A stretch of 64,000 nt of DNA from JBBQVS01 sp964250805 (lineage in GTDB: Bacteria > Chloroflexota > Ktedonobacteria > Ktedonobacterales > Ktedonobacteraceae). The position numbers were made by a program, and so were the translations under genes. The notes under the pieces are model-generated. The model saw only the letters and a program-made list of their open reading frames with translations, was not told the origin of the DNA and made no database searches. Shown piece after piece: positions 42,051 to 51,202 of the stretch (its first letter is position 1; every line of letters begins with the position of its first letter). The DNA is taken from contig CAXUHG010000012.1 of NCBI GenBank assembly GCA_964250805.1, positions 8,936-72,935 of the forward strand, read 5' to 3'.

Positions 42051-44498
42051 ATGGCAATCGAAACTTCAAATACGCAGCTAGCTCATCCCAGCAGCGTTAG
42101 CATCTCGAAAGAGGATGTACGCAAGGCTCACAGTGCGGAACTCGACGCCATCGCACGCTATCGACGCGTCACTAATTATCTGGTCGCAGCACAGATTTAT
42201 TTACGCGACAATGTACTGCTCGATGACCCCCTGCAACCAGAGCACATTAAAGATCGCTTGCTGGGACATTGGGGCACAAGTCCAGGTATCAACCTCGTCT
42301 ATGCGCACCTGAACCGCCTGATTAAGAGCAATGACCTCGACATGTTTCTTGTGACAGGGCCAGGACATGGCGCACCTGCCAACCTCGCAAACCTGTATCT
42401 TGAAGGTACGCTGCACGACTACTACCCAGAACTCACCTTTGATAAAAAAGGTCTCCATGATTTCGTGCGTCGCTTCTCCTGGCCTGGCGGCTTCCCCAGC
42501 CATCTCTACCCCGGCGTCCCCGGCACCATTCACGAGGGCGGCGAGCTAGGGTATGCGCTGGCAACGGCCTTTGGAGCGGCAATGGATAATCCCGACCTGA
42601 TCGTGGCATGTATCGTCGGTGATGGCGAGTCGGAGACAGGACCAACCGCAACGGCATGGCACTGTCACAAGTTTATTCATCCTGCACAATCTGGCGCGGT
42701 CTTGCCAGTGCTACATCTCAACGGCTATAAGATATCAAACCCGACGCTCTACGGCACTATGAGCAATGAGCAGTTGTTGTACCTGTTCACGGGCTATGGC
42801 TATCAAGTAACAATTGTTGAGGGCGATGAGAATAGCGACCTTGATGCGCAACTGTATGGTGCTATGGATTGGGCTTACTCATTGATACGTGACATTCAGC
42901 ACGCGGCACGCTCTGGTCAACCCATTGAGGAACCACGCTGGCCTCTCATCATTATGCGTACTCCGAAGGGTATGACGGGCATTAAGGAGATGGATGGCGA
43001 GCCGATTGAAGGCTCGTACCGTTCACATCAGGTGCCAGTCGAGGATGTGAAAACCAACCCTGCGCATATGCAATTGCTGATAAATTGGCTTCAATCGTAC
43101 AACATCCACGAATTGTTTAACGAGGACGGTAGCCCGAAAGCGGAGATACTAGAGCTACCACCAAAGGGCGACCGACGCATAGGCAGCAATCCACATACCT
43201 TCGGTGGGCGTCTCACACGCGACCTCGACCTGCCGCCAATCGAGGATTTCGCGGTCACAGTCGATGAAGGCGTGGCGAATAAACACGGTATAGCAAACGT
43301 CAGTAGTATGGAGCAGGTAGCGCAATATCTACGTGAGGTAATTCGGCGTAATCCGAATCAGTTTCGTATGTTCAGTCCCGATGAACTACAATCGAACAAG
43401 CTTGGTGCAGTCCTTGACATCAAGCCGCGTGAGTACGAATGGCCTGTGCCACCTCATAACGAGAAAGTTGCCGCCGAGGGTGGACAGGTCATCGAGGTGC
43501 TGAGCGAACATGACTGCGAGGCATGGTTGCAAGGTTACATTCTCACGGGGAGGCATGGGCTGTTCCCATCCTACGAGGCGTTTCTGAACATCATTGTGTC
43601 GATGATGGACCAGTTCGCCAAGTTCCTCAAACTGTCGATGGAAATTCCCTGGCGTCTGCCCGTTCCTTCGCTCAACTACCTTGAAACCTCAACGCTATGG
43701 CGACAAGAGCATAACGGCTTCTCACACCAGAATCCCGACTTTATCAACTCCGTCCTGAACAAAAAGGCCGCCGTCTCTCGTGTCTATCTGCCGCCCGACG
43801 CCAACTGCCTCATTAGCACGATGGATCACTGTCTCCACAGCAAGAATTACGTCAACTTAATAATCGGGAACAAGCAGCGTATGCCACAGTGGTTGTCGAT
43901 GGAGGACGCCATCGCGCATTGTCGCGCAGGTGCCTCGATCTGGTCGTGGGCAAGTACCGATAATGGTATCAGTCCTGATGTGGTGCTAGTTGGTATCGGC
44001 GATAACCCGACGCTAGAAGTGATGGCGGCGCGGCAAATCCTGCGCGATGAGATGCCCGAAATGCGCGTGCGTGTCGTGAACGTGACAGATTTGATGGTAC
44101 TTGAGAAAGAGACTGTCCATCCACATGGCCTCGATCAGCAGATGTTTGATGCCCTCTTTACTGCCGACCGACCTGTTATCGTCAACTTCCACGGCTATCC
44201 ATCCGCAGTAGAGCAGTTGCTCTATGGGCGTACCGATACAGGCCGCTTCCAGATCAACGGCTACCAGGAAGAGGGGACGACAACGACGCCATTCGACATG
44301 AATGTGCGTAATCGTACTGACCGTTATCATCTCGTGATGCAGGCCATCCGTGCCGCAGCAGCCTATAACCCACAGGTAGAGGCACGTGCCAGCGAGCGCG
44401 TGAGCCACTACGAATACGTGCTGGCGGACCACCACCGCTACATTCTGGCACACGGCTCGGACCCCGAAGCGATTGTTGATTGGAAATGGCAGAACTGA
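42051..44498 (+). CDS. xfp: Phosphoketolase (xylulose-5-phosphate/fructose-6-phosphate)
   Basis: An 815-residue thiamine-diphosphate enzyme that splits xylulose-5-phosphate or fructose-6-phosphate with phosphate to acetyl phosphate plus a triose or tetrose phosphate. Landmarks: GPGHGAPANLANLYLEGT, FSWPGGFPSHLYPGVPGTIH, the cofactor motif GDGESETGP, HLNGYKISNPTLYG, MRTPKGMTG and, in the second half, MDHCLHSKNYVNLIIGNKQR. Full length. Acetyl phosphate goes to ATP via the acetate kinase directly downstream. The start has GAAAAGAG upstream. Whether it prefers one sugar phosphate or accepts both cannot be read from the sequence. Confidence 0.96.
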   Translation: MAIETSNTQLAHPSSVSISKEDVRKAHSAELDAIARYRRVTNYLVAAQIYLRDNVLLDDPLQPEHIKDRLLGHWGTSPGINLVYAHLNRLIKSNDLDMFLVTGPGHGAPANLANLYLEGTLHDYYPELTFDKKGLHDFVRRFSWPGGFPSHLYPGVPGTIHEGGELGYALATAFGAAMDNPDLIVACIVGDGESETGPTATAWHCHKFIHPAQSGAVLPVLHLNGYKISNPTLYGTMSNEQLLYLFTGYGYQVTIVEGDENSDLDAQLYGAMDWAYSLIRDIQHAARSGQPIEEPRWPLIIMRTPKGMTGIKEMDGEPIEGSYRSHQVPVEDVKTNPAHMQLLINWLQSYNIHELFNEDGSPKAEILELPPKGDRRIGSNPHTFGGRLTRDLDLPPIEDFAVTVDEGVANKHGIANVSSMEQVAQYLREVIRRNPNQFRMFSPDELQSNKLGAVLDIKPREYEWPVPPHNEKVAAEGGQVIEVLSEHDCEAWLQGYILTGRHGLFPSYEAFLNIIVSMMDQFAKFLKLSMEIPWRLPVPSLNYLETSTLWRQEHNGFSHQNPDFINSVLNKKAAVSRVYLPPDANCLISTMDHCLHSKNYVNLIIGNKQRMPQWLSMEDAIAHCRAGASIWSWASTDNGISPDVVLVGIGDNPTLEVMAARQILRDEMPEMRVRVVNVTDLMVLEKETVHPHGLDQQMFDALFTADRPVIVNFHGYPSAVEQLLYGRTDTGRFQINGYQEEGTTTTPFDMNVRNRTDRYHLVMQAIRAAAAYNPQVEARASERVSHYEYVLADHHRYILAHGSDPEAIVDWKWQN

Positions 44499-44502
44499 AA
44501 AT

Positions 44503-44555
44503 ATACAATACACGGCAGGAGGCATCTGTTGGATGCCTCCTGCCGTGTATTGTAT
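44503..44555. terminator. 24-bp-arm hairpin between xfp and ackA
   Basis: ATACAATACACGGCAGGAGG plus CATC pairs perfectly with its reverse complement (44532-44555) across a 5-base loop. It starts 4 bases after the xfp stop and ends just before the ackA ribosome-binding site, so it probably attenuates or processes the transcript and sets the xfp to ackA ratio. Confidence 0.7.
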
Positions 44556-44582
44556 AGTAAATATTTTTGGAGGATTGAGGCT

Positions 44583-45800
44583 ATGAAAATACTTGTGCTG
44601 AACGCTGGTTCGAGCAGCCAGAAGAGCCGTTTGTACGATATTGACGAGACACTGCCAGCCACCGCCCCTAAACCATTGTGGGCGGCTGACGCGGAGACGA
44701 AGGACAAGGGGTCGGCGCAACTTGAGATTACAACCGCAGATGGGAAGAAGGTGCAACAAGAGGTGTCGGCAGACTCGCGTCCAGCGGTGGTGGAGCAGAT
44801 GCTCAAGACGATTTGGAGCGGCGAAACGAAAGTTCTCGATGGCCCCGAAGCCGTAGACATGGTGGGACATCGCGTTGTGCATGGCGGACCAGACTATCGA
44901 GAGAGCGTTAGAATTACGCAGGCGGTGAAGGACGATATTTCTAAATATGCCTCATATGCACCCTTGCATAATCCTGTGAATCTTGAAGGCATCGAAGGCG
45001 TCGAGCATATGCTAGGCAACAAAGTGCAGCAGGTCGCGGTCTTCGATACCGCCTTCCACAAGACGCTCCCGATGGAGACAGTGGTCTACCCTGGCCCCTA
45101 TGAGTGGTATGAGCAGGGCATTCGTCGCTATGGCTTTCACGGTATCAGCCACCAATACTGCACTCAGCGCATCGGTCAAATTCTACAGGAGGATGAGTCA
45201 CAACTCCGTATCGTCAACTGTCATATGGGCAATGGCTGTTCGTTAACGGCTATACGAAATGGCGAGAGCTTCGATACGACAATGGGCTTTACACCACTTG
45301 AGGGCGTGATGATGGGAAGCCGCTCTGGTACTATTGACCCCAGTATCCTAATATATTTGCAACGCGAAAAGGGTTATAATGCTGATCAGTTCGATCAGAT
45401 ATTGAACAAAGAATCGGGACTTCAGGGCATCTCTGGTATCTCCAACGATGTGCGCCAACTACGTAAGGCTCTCGACGCCGGCAATACACGCGCCAAGCTC
45501 GCGCTCGACATGTACGCCTATCGGCTACGCTACTTCATTGGCGCGATGATTGCCGTCCTTGGTGGCATCGACGTGTTGTCGTTCACAGGTGGCGTTGGCG
45601 AACACGACGACGTGCTACGCGCTAACGTGTGCAATGGACTAGCCTTCCTTGATATTCGATTGGATGAGGCAAAAAACAAACAATCGCCCGCCGACGCGCA
45701 AATCTCCACCGATGACTCGAATGTGCGTGTTCTCATTGTGCATACTGAGGAAGACTGGGAAATTGCGAAGGAATGCTGGAAGGTGGCGAGGAAGAGATAA
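44583..45800 (+). CDS. ackA: Acetate kinase
   Basis: A 405-residue ASKHA-fold kinase that converts acetyl phosphate and ADP to acetate and ATP. The ATG at 44583 follows GGAGGATTGAGG; the earlier in-frame ATG at 44529 lies in the hairpin and is rejected. Motifs: VLNAGSSSQKSRLYD at the start (AckA normally has S-S-K or S-S-L), GHRVVHGGPDY, APLHNPVNLEGI, VAVFDTAFHKTLP, YGFHGISHQY, HMGNGCSLTAI, MMGSRSGTIDPSI and FTGGVGEHDD. It completes the phosphoketolase route to acetate with one ATP per C2 unit. Confidence 0.96.
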   Translation: MKILVLNAGSSSQKSRLYDIDETLPATAPKPLWAADAETKDKGSAQLEITTADGKKVQQEVSADSRPAVVEQMLKTIWSGETKVLDGPEAVDMVGHRVVHGGPDYRESVRITQAVKDDISKYASYAPLHNPVNLEGIEGVEHMLGNKVQQVAVFDTAFHKTLPMETVVYPGPYEWYEQGIRRYGFHGISHQYCTQRIGQILQEDESQLRIVNCHMGNGCSLTAIRNGESFDTTMGFTPLEGVMMGSRSGTIDPSILIYLQREKGYNADQFDQILNKESGLQGISGISNDVRQLRKALDAGNTRAKLALDMYAYRLRYFIGAMIAVLGGIDVLSFTGGVGEHDDVLRANVCNGLAFLDIRLDEAKNKQSPADAQISTDDSNVRVLIVHTEEDWEIAKECWKVARKR

Positions 45801-45879
45801 TTAAGTTGCCATCTCATGCAATCCGTTGTACAGTGTCATAGGTAACGGTGGGTATATTCATAAAGTTGAGGATACTACA

Positions 45880-47256
45880 TTGAGCGGAGAGTTTACGGCA
45901 CCTCATGGACGGCCTCAAACGCTACTTGTGCTGGGCGCAGGACCAAAGGCTATGGCTATCGCAGCGAAACGCGCGATGCTGGCGAAGATGGGGTATGACG
46001 TGCCGCGTGTTGTGATTGTTGATCGCCAGGGAATAGCAGCACACTGGACTGGAAAGTTTGGCTTTACCGATGGTAAACAGGTTCTCGGTACGCGCCCAGA
46101 GAAAGACATTGGCTTTCCCTACGCTTCGACCTGCTGGGATGGAGAACTAAACCGCAAGGTCAACAAAGAAATGCTTCTCCTCTCCTGGCATAGCTATTTG
46201 ATCGACAGCGGTGGTCGTTACTCCGATTGGGTTGATCGTGGTCGCGCTCGCCCTACGCATGGTGAATGGTCGCGCTACATTCAATGGGTCGCATCCAGAA
46301 TAGAGCCAGAGGTACATACCGCCGAGGTGCGCAGCATCAGTAGCACAAAAAACCATCAACACTGGCAACTCTCCTGTATGCCCACAGGTGGCAATACTCC
46401 CTTCACACTTGAAGGTGACGGGCTGGTTGTTACTGGTCCCGGCATCGCCCTGACCATTCCTGGTCAACCGGAGAATTCTCCGCGTATTCTGGATGGTGGC
46501 TCGTTCTGGACACGAGTTGAAGAGTTCGAGTTGTTGCGTCCGACGCTCAAGAAGCCTCTCAATATTGGTATTGTTGGCATTGGTGAAACCGCCGCCGCGA
46601 TTATCCTGGCATTGCTCGATGCCTTGAGGGAACAAGCCTTTATTGAGGTCATCAGCCCCTATGGAGTACTTTACTCGCGTGACGAGGGTTTCGAGGAAAA
46701 CAAACTTTTCTCCGACCCCGACGGACGCTCGGCAAGCCTCTATGGAAATCATCATCACGCCGCTAACTGGCTGCTTTTGAGCGAGCAGGATCGACGTGAA
46801 TTTGTACGGCGCACAGATCGTGGGGTCTTCTCGTTGCATGCGATGGATGAGATCAATCGCGCCGAAAACGTGCGCTCGGTTGGGGGTACAGCACAGAGAA
46901 TTATCGCGGGCGATGATAGTGTGGGAGTCGATATCAAGTACGGCGACACCCTGCAACGCGATGAGTACGATTATGTGATTGTCGCGCGTGGCTTCGATCC
47001 GCTCTGGTTCACCACTCTGCTGGATACGCACACTCATGAACGGTTGGCAACGATGTCGGAGTCGATAGATCGACGCATCATAGAGGCGTCTATCGGTGAG
47101 GACCTTGCGATACGCAACTTCGCGCCACGTCTGCATTTACCCATGCTTGCGGGCGTCTCACAAGGTCCAGGTTTCCCAAATCTGAGTTGTCTCGGCTTGC
47201 TCTCTGACCGCATCCTGACTTCGTACTACGCTAGACAATCTGAAGAGGAGACGTAA
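45880..47256 (+). CDS. MbtG-like L-lysine N6-monooxygenase (siderophore-type FAD enzyme)
   Basis: A 458-residue flavoprotein. The TTG at 45880 with GAGG 9 bases upstream is favoured; in-frame starts at 45826 and 45835 have no binding site. FAD motif LVLGAGPKAMAIAAKRAML, the MbtG-like block TDGKQVLGTRPEKDIGFPY, RPTHGEWSRYIQWVA, the NADPH motif IVGIGETAAAIIL, FEENKLFSDPDG, RTDRGVFS and the end QGPGFPNLSCLGLLSDRIL. These match mycobactin lysine N-oxygenase closely from memory. Such enzymes hydroxylate the side-chain amine of Lys or Orn for hydroxamate siderophores. No NRPS or siderophore transport gene is in the window, so the product pathway is unknown. Confidence 0.8.
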   Translation: MSGEFTAPHGRPQTLLVLGAGPKAMAIAAKRAMLAKMGYDVPRVVIVDRQGIAAHWTGKFGFTDGKQVLGTRPEKDIGFPYASTCWDGELNRKVNKEMLLLSWHSYLIDSGGRYSDWVDRGRARPTHGEWSRYIQWVASRIEPEVHTAEVRSISSTKNHQHWQLSCMPTGGNTPFTLEGDGLVVTGPGIALTIPGQPENSPRILDGGSFWTRVEEFELLRPTLKKPLNIGIVGIGETAAAIILALLDALREQAFIEVISPYGVLYSRDEGFEENKLFSDPDGRSASLYGNHHHAANWLLLSEQDRREFVRRTDRGVFSLHAMDEINRAENVRSVGGTAQRIIAGDDSVGVDIKYGDTLQRDEYDYVIVARGFDPLWFTTLLDTHTHERLATMSESIDRRIIEASIGEDLAIRNFAPRLHLPMLAGVSQGPGFPNLSCLGLLSDRILTSYYARQSEEET

Positions 47257-47280
47257 TAGAGAAAAGGCTGAGCGTATATA

Positions 47281-47342
47281 GTGATGATGAAAATCGACCA
47301 ATGCACCTCTGCAGAGGTGCATTGGTCAGTTTTCATCATCAC
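47281..47342. terminator. Long palindromic terminator between convergent genes
   Basis: GTGATGATGAAAA, two mismatched bases, then GACCAATGCACCTCTGC meets its reverse complement with no loop, ending at 47342. It separates the MbtG-like gene from the convergent nitroreductase gene and should work in both directions (AAAA/TTTT flanks). Confidence 0.8.
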
Positions 47343-47350
47343 ATCTTGTC

Positions 47351-48001
47351 CTACCATGTATCCCAGTGCGTCACGGTCTCCAATGGTTCGCGTTTGGCGG
47401 GTTTGAAGTCGATGCCAAGCGTGTAAGCAACGGGCAAAAGCGAGGTTTGGGTAATCTTCTCGTAAGGGATGCCCAGGATGTCGGCGGTCTCTTTTTCGTA
47501 GACAAGGTGTAGGGTTGTCCAGGCGGAGCCGAGACCTCGCGCACGAGCGGCGAGCATGAAGCTCCATGCAGCAGGCAGAATTGACCCCCATGAGCCAGCC
47601 TGTCCTTCCAGTGGCAATTTCTCGATGCGCCCTGCGATACAGGGAATGACAAAGACCGGAACCTCGTGAAAATGCTCGGCGAGATAATCGGATGAATCTA
47701 CTACACGCTTCATCGTCTGCACACGCGGCGAGTCCGTTGGTAGTTTGCTCACGGGCGACGGCGTGTTGCGATAGGCAGCAAACGATTTACGATAGAGTTC
47801 GGCAATCGCAAAACGCTTCTGCGCATCGGTCACAACTACAAAGTGCCAACGCTGGCTATTGCTGCCCGTTGGTGCCTGTAGCGCGATTTCCAGGCACTCA
47901 CGAATCAACTCCGGCTCCACAGGTCGCGTCAGGTCGAGGCGTTTGCGTACCGAGCGCGTCGTCGTCAACAATTCATCAAGGGTCAAATCTAATAGAGGCA
48001 T
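47351..48001 (-). CDS. Nitroreductase-family protein
   Basis: A 216-residue FMN-dependent oxidoreductase. The ATG follows TAGGAG. FMN-binding start TTRSVRKRLDLTRPVEPELI, then APTGSNSQRWHFVVVTD, GSILPAAWSFMLAARARGLGS and AWTTLHLVYEKE, with the C-terminal end PVAYTLGIDFKPAKR. Family members reduce nitro compounds, quinones or flavins; the natural substrate is not indicated. Monocistronic, ended by the palindrome at 47281. Confidence 0.92.
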   Translation of the reverse strand: MPLLDLTLDELLTTTRSVRKRLDLTRPVEPELIRECLEIALQAPTGSNSQRWHFVVVTDAQKRFAIAELYRKSFAAYRNTPSPVSKLPTDSPRVQTMKRVVDSSDYLAEHFHEVPVFVIPCIAGRIEKLPLEGQAGSWGSILPAAWSFMLAARARGLGSAWTTLHLVYEKETADILGIPYEKITQTSLLPVAYTLGIDFKPAKREPLETVTHWDTW

Positions 48002-48105
48002 GGTCTATTCTCCTAAAAATATCGTAGCAGGGAAACACGTCAAGACAGTGATATTGTACCTCTACAACTCAAATAACTACAAACTTCTAGGAATATTCAA
48101 GATCG

Positions 48106-49647
48106 TTACAATGGTAGGAGTATGTAGAAGGTAGAGCCAGCTCCTTGTGTACTCTCTGCCCAGACGCGACCACCATGATGAAAGATATGTTCATGCACCA
48201 AGTAGAGGCCAATGCCTAGTCCACTGATCGAGCGATCTATATGCTTAGCTCGGTAGAACCGCTCAAAGATATGGGGAAGTTCATCAGCGGCGATGCCAAT
48301 GCCCTCATCCTTGACCCAGAGTAATACCTCTTCGGGCGAATCTGAGGAGTGACGTATTCCCACCTCAATGTTGCTATTCACGGCACTGTATTTCGCGGCA
48401 TTATTCACCAGATTATCTAGCACCTGCATAATACTATGTTCATCTATACACACCATAAGTCTCTCATCCGCTTGAACGCCATCAAGTGTCAGATGAAGAG
48501 AATGCATTTTGTGTGTCACCTTCTGGATTTCTACTACTTTCTCAACCAGAGCAAGCAGGTTATGAGGTAGCAACTCTAGCTCCAGACTGGCGTTCTCTAA
48601 ACGAGAAATGTCTAGCATGCCCTCAATCAAGCGTGTCATGTGTTGACTTTGCATAGCAATATCACCGATTGCACGCAGGCAACGCGGATTGTCTAAGCTC
48701 TTTCCTTGTGAAATGTGGAGTTGTAAGATTTCAGCCAGCCCTTGAATACTGGTAATAGGCGTGCGTAACTCATGGCTTGCCGTAGAGAGAAACTGATTTT
48801 TCTGTTGCTCGATGCTTTTCCGCTTACTGATGTCACGAAAAACGCTAACAGCCCCAGTGATAGTACCTTGTTCATCATAGAGAGGGGTAGCAGTGGTAAG
48901 CACAAACATAGTGCTTCCATCGGGTTTCTTAATAAACGTTTCCAGACTCTCAACGTCCTCTCCACGCACTGCGCGAGCTAATGGAAAATCCTCTGGTGAA
49001 ATAGGTTGCCCGTTTAGATAAAACGCTGAATGAAGAAGCGGGACAGAATCGAGAGGAGTGTCCTCCTGTGGTATCGAAGAATCGCCCAAAAGTTTTTCGG
49101 CGGTACAGTTCGTATAATTGACATGTCCATCGGCGTCCGCTAACATAACGCCTGCGGGAAGTTGATCAAGAATAGTGTGGAGACGAACACGTTGCGCCTC
49201 CACATCGCGCGTAGCCTGTTCAGCCTTTTGTCTTGCTAAAACATAAGAGGTGACATTATTCTGCGTCATAAGCAGTTGTACTACCTGTCCCTGTTCATCA
49301 AAGATGGGATCGAGTACCCAACTCCAGTAGGACGGACTATTTTCCTGATCTTGAAGAGGGACATACCGTTCCTCTACGCTATAAGGTGTACCCGTTTCGA
49401 CGACGTGATGGAAGATAGCGAGAACATCTTGAGCTTCTTGCTCAGAAATCCATGTCGGAACACAATCTGTAACAGGATGTCCAATAGCTCGTCCTTGTCT
49501 CCACTCAGGATTCATAAACGTCTCATAATGATCGTTAACAGCTAGAAGACGAAAGTCGTGAACATCAAAGAGAGCAACTCCAACCGGCATATGCTTAAAG
49601 ATAGACGTTGTGTAGGTATAGAAGTTTGTAGCATCCTTGCTATTCAT
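48106..49647 (-). CDS. PAS-domain sensor histidine kinase
   Basis: A 513-residue soluble kinase without membrane helices. Two PAS domains (about 14-130, with MPVGVALFDVHDFRLLAVND, and about 150-270, with LDQLPAGVMLADADGHVNY), then HisKA with His in FLSTASHELRTPITSIQGLA, and the ATPase domain with N-box DNLVNNAAKYS, G1 DEGIGIAADELPHIFERFY and G2 GLGIGLYLVHEH. All catalytic boxes are present, so it should sense an internal signal and phosphorylate a response regulator. It is divergent from the FIST-domain gene at 49979, suggesting that FIST protein supplies or modulates the signal. No response regulator is adjacent. Confidence 0.93.
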   Translation of the reverse strand: MNSKDATNFYTYTTSIFKHMPVGVALFDVHDFRLLAVNDHYETFMNPEWRQGRAIGHPVTDCVPTWISEQEAQDVLAIFHHVVETGTPYSVEERYVPLQDQENSPSYWSWVLDPIFDEQGQVVQLLMTQNNVTSYVLARQKAEQATRDVEAQRVRLHTILDQLPAGVMLADADGHVNYTNCTAEKLLGDSSIPQEDTPLDSVPLLHSAFYLNGQPISPEDFPLARAVRGEDVESLETFIKKPDGSTMFVLTTATPLYDEQGTITGAVSVFRDISKRKSIEQQKNQFLSTASHELRTPITSIQGLAEILQLHISQGKSLDNPRCLRAIGDIAMQSQHMTRLIEGMLDISRLENASLELELLPHNLLALVEKVVEIQKVTHKMHSLHLTLDGVQADERLMVCIDEHSIMQVLDNLVNNAAKYSAVNSNIEVGIRHSSDSPEEVLLWVKDEGIGIAADELPHIFERFYRAKHIDRSISGLGIGLYLVHEHIFHHGGRVWAESTQGAGSTFYILLPL

Positions 49648-49978
49648 CTCATCTTTCCTTCCGATATTTCATACTGCTTTTCTGTAACATAGTAACACAA
49701 AAGATGACAAAATGACTCGACGCTTCTAGTTGAAGGAAAAGAAAACAAACGTGGCACTATTCAAGCAACCAGTATTATACTATAAACGCATTTGGGGTTG
49801 TTACACAATAAAACGCATAAAAATCTCTTCTCATTCATTCAATACTATGGTAGTATATGTTATAGCCATAGTATTTGGTACGCGATGTTCTGTTTACAGG
49901 GAAAAACTGTCTAACCTCTTTGCTGTAAAAGGAAAATGTAGACGTAGGTTGATTGACGATAGGAGAAGGGATACATCT
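49648..49978. other. Divergent intergenic region between histidine kinase and FIST genes
   Basis: About 330 bases with promoters for both genes. An 8-bp inverted repeat TACTATGG (49843-49850) and CCATAGTA (49866-49873) with a 15-base AT-rich centre could be an operator. An open frame from 49730 continues into the FIST gene, but it lacks a binding site and family sequence. Confidence 0.4.
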
Positions 49979-51142
49979 ATGACTGAATCTGCTGTTGTGT
50001 ACACAGACCATACTGATAGCAATGACGCTGGTAGGGTACTTGGCATGCAAATTGCCGAGGCAATACATGGTTCCCCGGATGTGGTAATACTGTTTGCGGC
50101 ACCAACTTACGATCAAGTTACGCTTCTCGAAACTCTCAAAAGAACCTGTCGCCCATCTTTGCTTGTGGGATGTTCCTCGGCTGGTGAGTTTACCAATCGT
50201 GTGCGAGGTGAAGGCATGGTAAGTGCCGTTGCCCTTCGTTCAGAAGAAATGCTCTTTTCACTTGGAGTTGGGCGCGAGGTGAGCAAGGACCGCAATGAGG
50301 CGGCAAAATCGTTGGTCTCTGCGTTTCGCGGCACTCATTCTCATGACTTCAAGTATTCTTCGGCGATTGTGCTGGTCGATGCGCTAGCGGGTCACACCGA
50401 TGATCTCATAGAGCAAATGACTCTTCTCACTCAAGGGTCTTATCAATTCCTCGGTGGTGGTGCAGGTGATAATGCACAATTTAGCTCCACGCCCGTTTTT
50501 TATGGCACCGAAGTACTCTCTGATGCGGTGGTTGCGCTCGAAATTCTCTCGAACAAGCCCGTTGGCATTGGGGCACAGCACGGGTGGCGACCTGCAAGTG
50601 CGAGTATGCTCGTGACAGAGGCAAAAGATATGCGCCTGGATAGCATTGACGGCAAGCCAGCGGTTAAAGCCTTTCAAGCGCATGCAGAGGCGACGGGGCA
50701 AGCATTCAATATAGACGACCCTCTACCCTTCTTCCTGCACAACGTCATTGGTATAGATGTAGGCGGAGGCTACAAGCTACGTGTGCCGCTCGCCGTTGTC
50801 GAAAACGGCTCTATTCTCTGCGCGGCAGAGGTGCCAGAACGCTCAACTATACACATCATGCATACCACTTTAGAGGCGGCGGTAGAGGCGGCGACGCGAG
50901 CAACAAATTCTGCCCTACGAAAGCTGTACGGCGGTAAACCAGCCATAACTCTGTTTTTCGATTGTGTTGCCACTCGTCTCAGGATGGGCAGAGATTTCGG
51001 ATTTGAACTCGATTCCGTCAAAAACGCGCTCTCCTCAACGCCCTTTGCTGGCTGTAATACGCATGGGCAAATCGCGCGCGCCGAAGGACAGTTCAGCGGT
51101 TTCCACAACTGTAACGCTGTTGTGTGCGTCATCCCTCAATAG
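49979..51142 (+). CDS. FIST-domain signal transduction protein
   Basis: A 387-residue protein. The ATG at 49979 follows AGGAGA. FIST_N comes first (VVILFAAPTYDQVTLLETLK, LLVGCSSAGEFTNRV, GGGAGDNAQF), then FIST_C (LPFFLHNVIGIDVGGGYKLR, ITLFFDCVATRLRMG, PFAGCNTHGQIARAEGQFSG). FIST domains are proposed to bind small ligands such as amino acids and to feed signals to kinases or chemotaxis. No enzymatic domain. Divergent neighbour is a PAS histidine kinase, which fits the usual FIST context. Ended by a palindrome shared with the convergent dehydrogenase gene. Confidence 0.92.
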   Translation: MTESAVVYTDHTDSNDAGRVLGMQIAEAIHGSPDVVILFAAPTYDQVTLLETLKRTCRPSLLVGCSSAGEFTNRVRGEGMVSAVALRSEEMLFSLGVGREVSKDRNEAAKSLVSAFRGTHSHDFKYSSAIVLVDALAGHTDDLIEQMTLLTQGSYQFLGGGAGDNAQFSSTPVFYGTEVLSDAVVALEILSNKPVGIGAQHGWRPASASMLVTEAKDMRLDSIDGKPAVKAFQAHAEATGQAFNIDDPLPFFLHNVIGIDVGGGYKLRVPLAVVENGSILCAAEVPERSTIHIMHTTLEAAVEAATRATNSALRKLYGGKPAITLFFDCVATRLRMGRDFGFELDSVKNALSSTPFAGCNTHGQIARAEGQFSGFHNCNAVVCVIPQ

Positions 51143-51148
51143 CAATAA

Positions 51149-51194
51149 ATATTGTGTAGAAACTTTTCTAATGCGAAAAGTTTCTACACAATAT
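51149..51194. terminator. Bidirectional hairpin terminator
   Basis: ATATTGTGTAGAAACTTTTC (51149-51168) and GAAAAGTTTCTACACAATAT (51175-51194) are exact reverse complements with loop TAATGC. It lies between the convergent FIST and dehydrogenase genes. Confidence 0.75.
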
Positions 51195-51202
51195 CACCTA
51201 TT

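Noticed and set aside
44013..44882. 289-codon open frame on the minus strand
   Set aside because: Antisense to the end of xfp and the start of ackA and runs through the hairpin between them; shadow of real genes.
46147..47136. 329-codon open frame on the minus strand
   Set aside because: It lies wholly antisense to the MbtG-like gene, which has clear FAD and NADPH motifs. The frame reads as Cys/Arg-rich text without family sequence.
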